Of a stretch of 64,000 bases of DNA, positions 63,659 to 64,000 are shown piece by piece. Position 1 is the stretch's first letter; each line of letters opens with the position of its first letter. The translations under genes and the position numbers were made by a program. The stretch comes from Globisporangium splendens. Its lineage: Eukaryota; Oomycota; Peronosporomycetes; Pythiales; Pythiaceae. The notes below the pieces were generated by a model that was given only the letters and a program-made list of their open reading frames with translations, did not search any database and was not told the DNA's origin. The stretch covers positions 1-64,000 of the forward strand of contig VFIW01000077.1 in assembly GCA_006386115.1 (NCBI GenBank), read 5' to 3'.

Positions 63659-64000
63659 GTAAATGCAAGCGCGGATAGACTCGCCGCGACTAGTGCTAAG
63701 GCAGTCTAGCTCCAGAAAAGACGCTCGTTTTCCATTTCTTTTACTACTGTAGCTACAGCGCCGATCGGAGGCTGCTACAAAAACGGCAAATGTCAAATAC
63801 TTGGCTTGATACTTTTCTTTCACATAATTTTCCTTTATTTTGGCTGGTACTGAGGAACCACCACCCGTGGTTCACGGAATAGTTGATAATCCCCACGCAG
63901 ATGGTTCCGTGCTCAGCGCATCATAGACGCTTTTGGTATCGCCAATGATAGTTCGTTGGCCGCACCAAAATCAGCCATTCTCTCTTTAGCTCGGTTTAGC
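63659..64000. other. 3' flank of the SnoaL-like gene, duplicated
   Basis: It matches 60669-61010 in pieces (GCCGATCGGAGGCTGCTA, CATAATTTTCCTTTA, AAATCAGCCATT), so the duplication extends at least to the window end. Confidence 0.6.

Noticed and set aside
1..64000. CRISPR arrays, bacterial operons or phage modules
   Set aside because: Introns, eukaryotic families and core promoters show nuclear eukaryotic DNA; the only regular repeats are codon repeats and the duplicated blocks described.

Overview
The window looks like nuclear DNA of an oomycete (Peronosporales). It has compact genes with short GT-AG introns of about 60-130 nt. Several genes carry the oomycete Inr/FPR core promoter (consensus GCTCATTYYNCAWTTT) 60-90 nt before the ATG. 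Housekeeping proteins have typical stramenopile architectures. A flagellar gene (CFAP45-like) is clearly broken, which fits a lineage that has lost zoospores, such as some downy mildews. The species assignment is inference; no database search was possible.

Layout: 1-3.3 kb is gene-poor and ends in a decayed mucin-like gene. 4.0-7.6 kb holds an intact purple acid phosphatase and a broken paralogue; a third, intact copy lies at 39.4-41.0 kb. 8.1-9.6 kb is the CFAP45 pseudogene. 10-36.9 kb is a dense housekeeping block: BUD22/SRFBP1-like ribosome biogenesis factor, mitochondrial EHD/dynamin-like GTPase, anthranilate phosphoribosyltransferase, AZUL-like protein, HERPUD-like ER protein, a 2530-residue TPR/DENN protein, a small ankyrin protein, a RUS/DUF647 protein, a PH-kinase and an ankyrin-DHHC palmitoyltransferase. 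43.1-46.1 kb holds a histidine phosphatase and ALG7. Exon structures were derived by hand from reading frame and splice sites.

The most unusual part is 46.2-58.15 kb. Short secreted Gly/Tyr-rich (GYG) genes alternate with a nuclear-type Tudor-like/TFIIS-N gene (called X here). The left arm is a tandem array with a 3396-bp period on the minus strand; the right arm is an inverted copy on the plus strand. There are three intact X genes, four intact GYG genes and one GYG copy with many 1-nt indels. Two more GYG relics lie at 31.1 kb (nonsense codons) and 37.4-38.1 kb (split by a 278-bp insertion flanked by a 13-bp direct repeat).

The right end (58.2-64 kb) is decaying: a frameshifted tubby-like fragment, an ankyrin gene without its 5' part, and a segmental duplication around a secreted two-domain SnoaL-like protein with one intact and one internally deleted copy.
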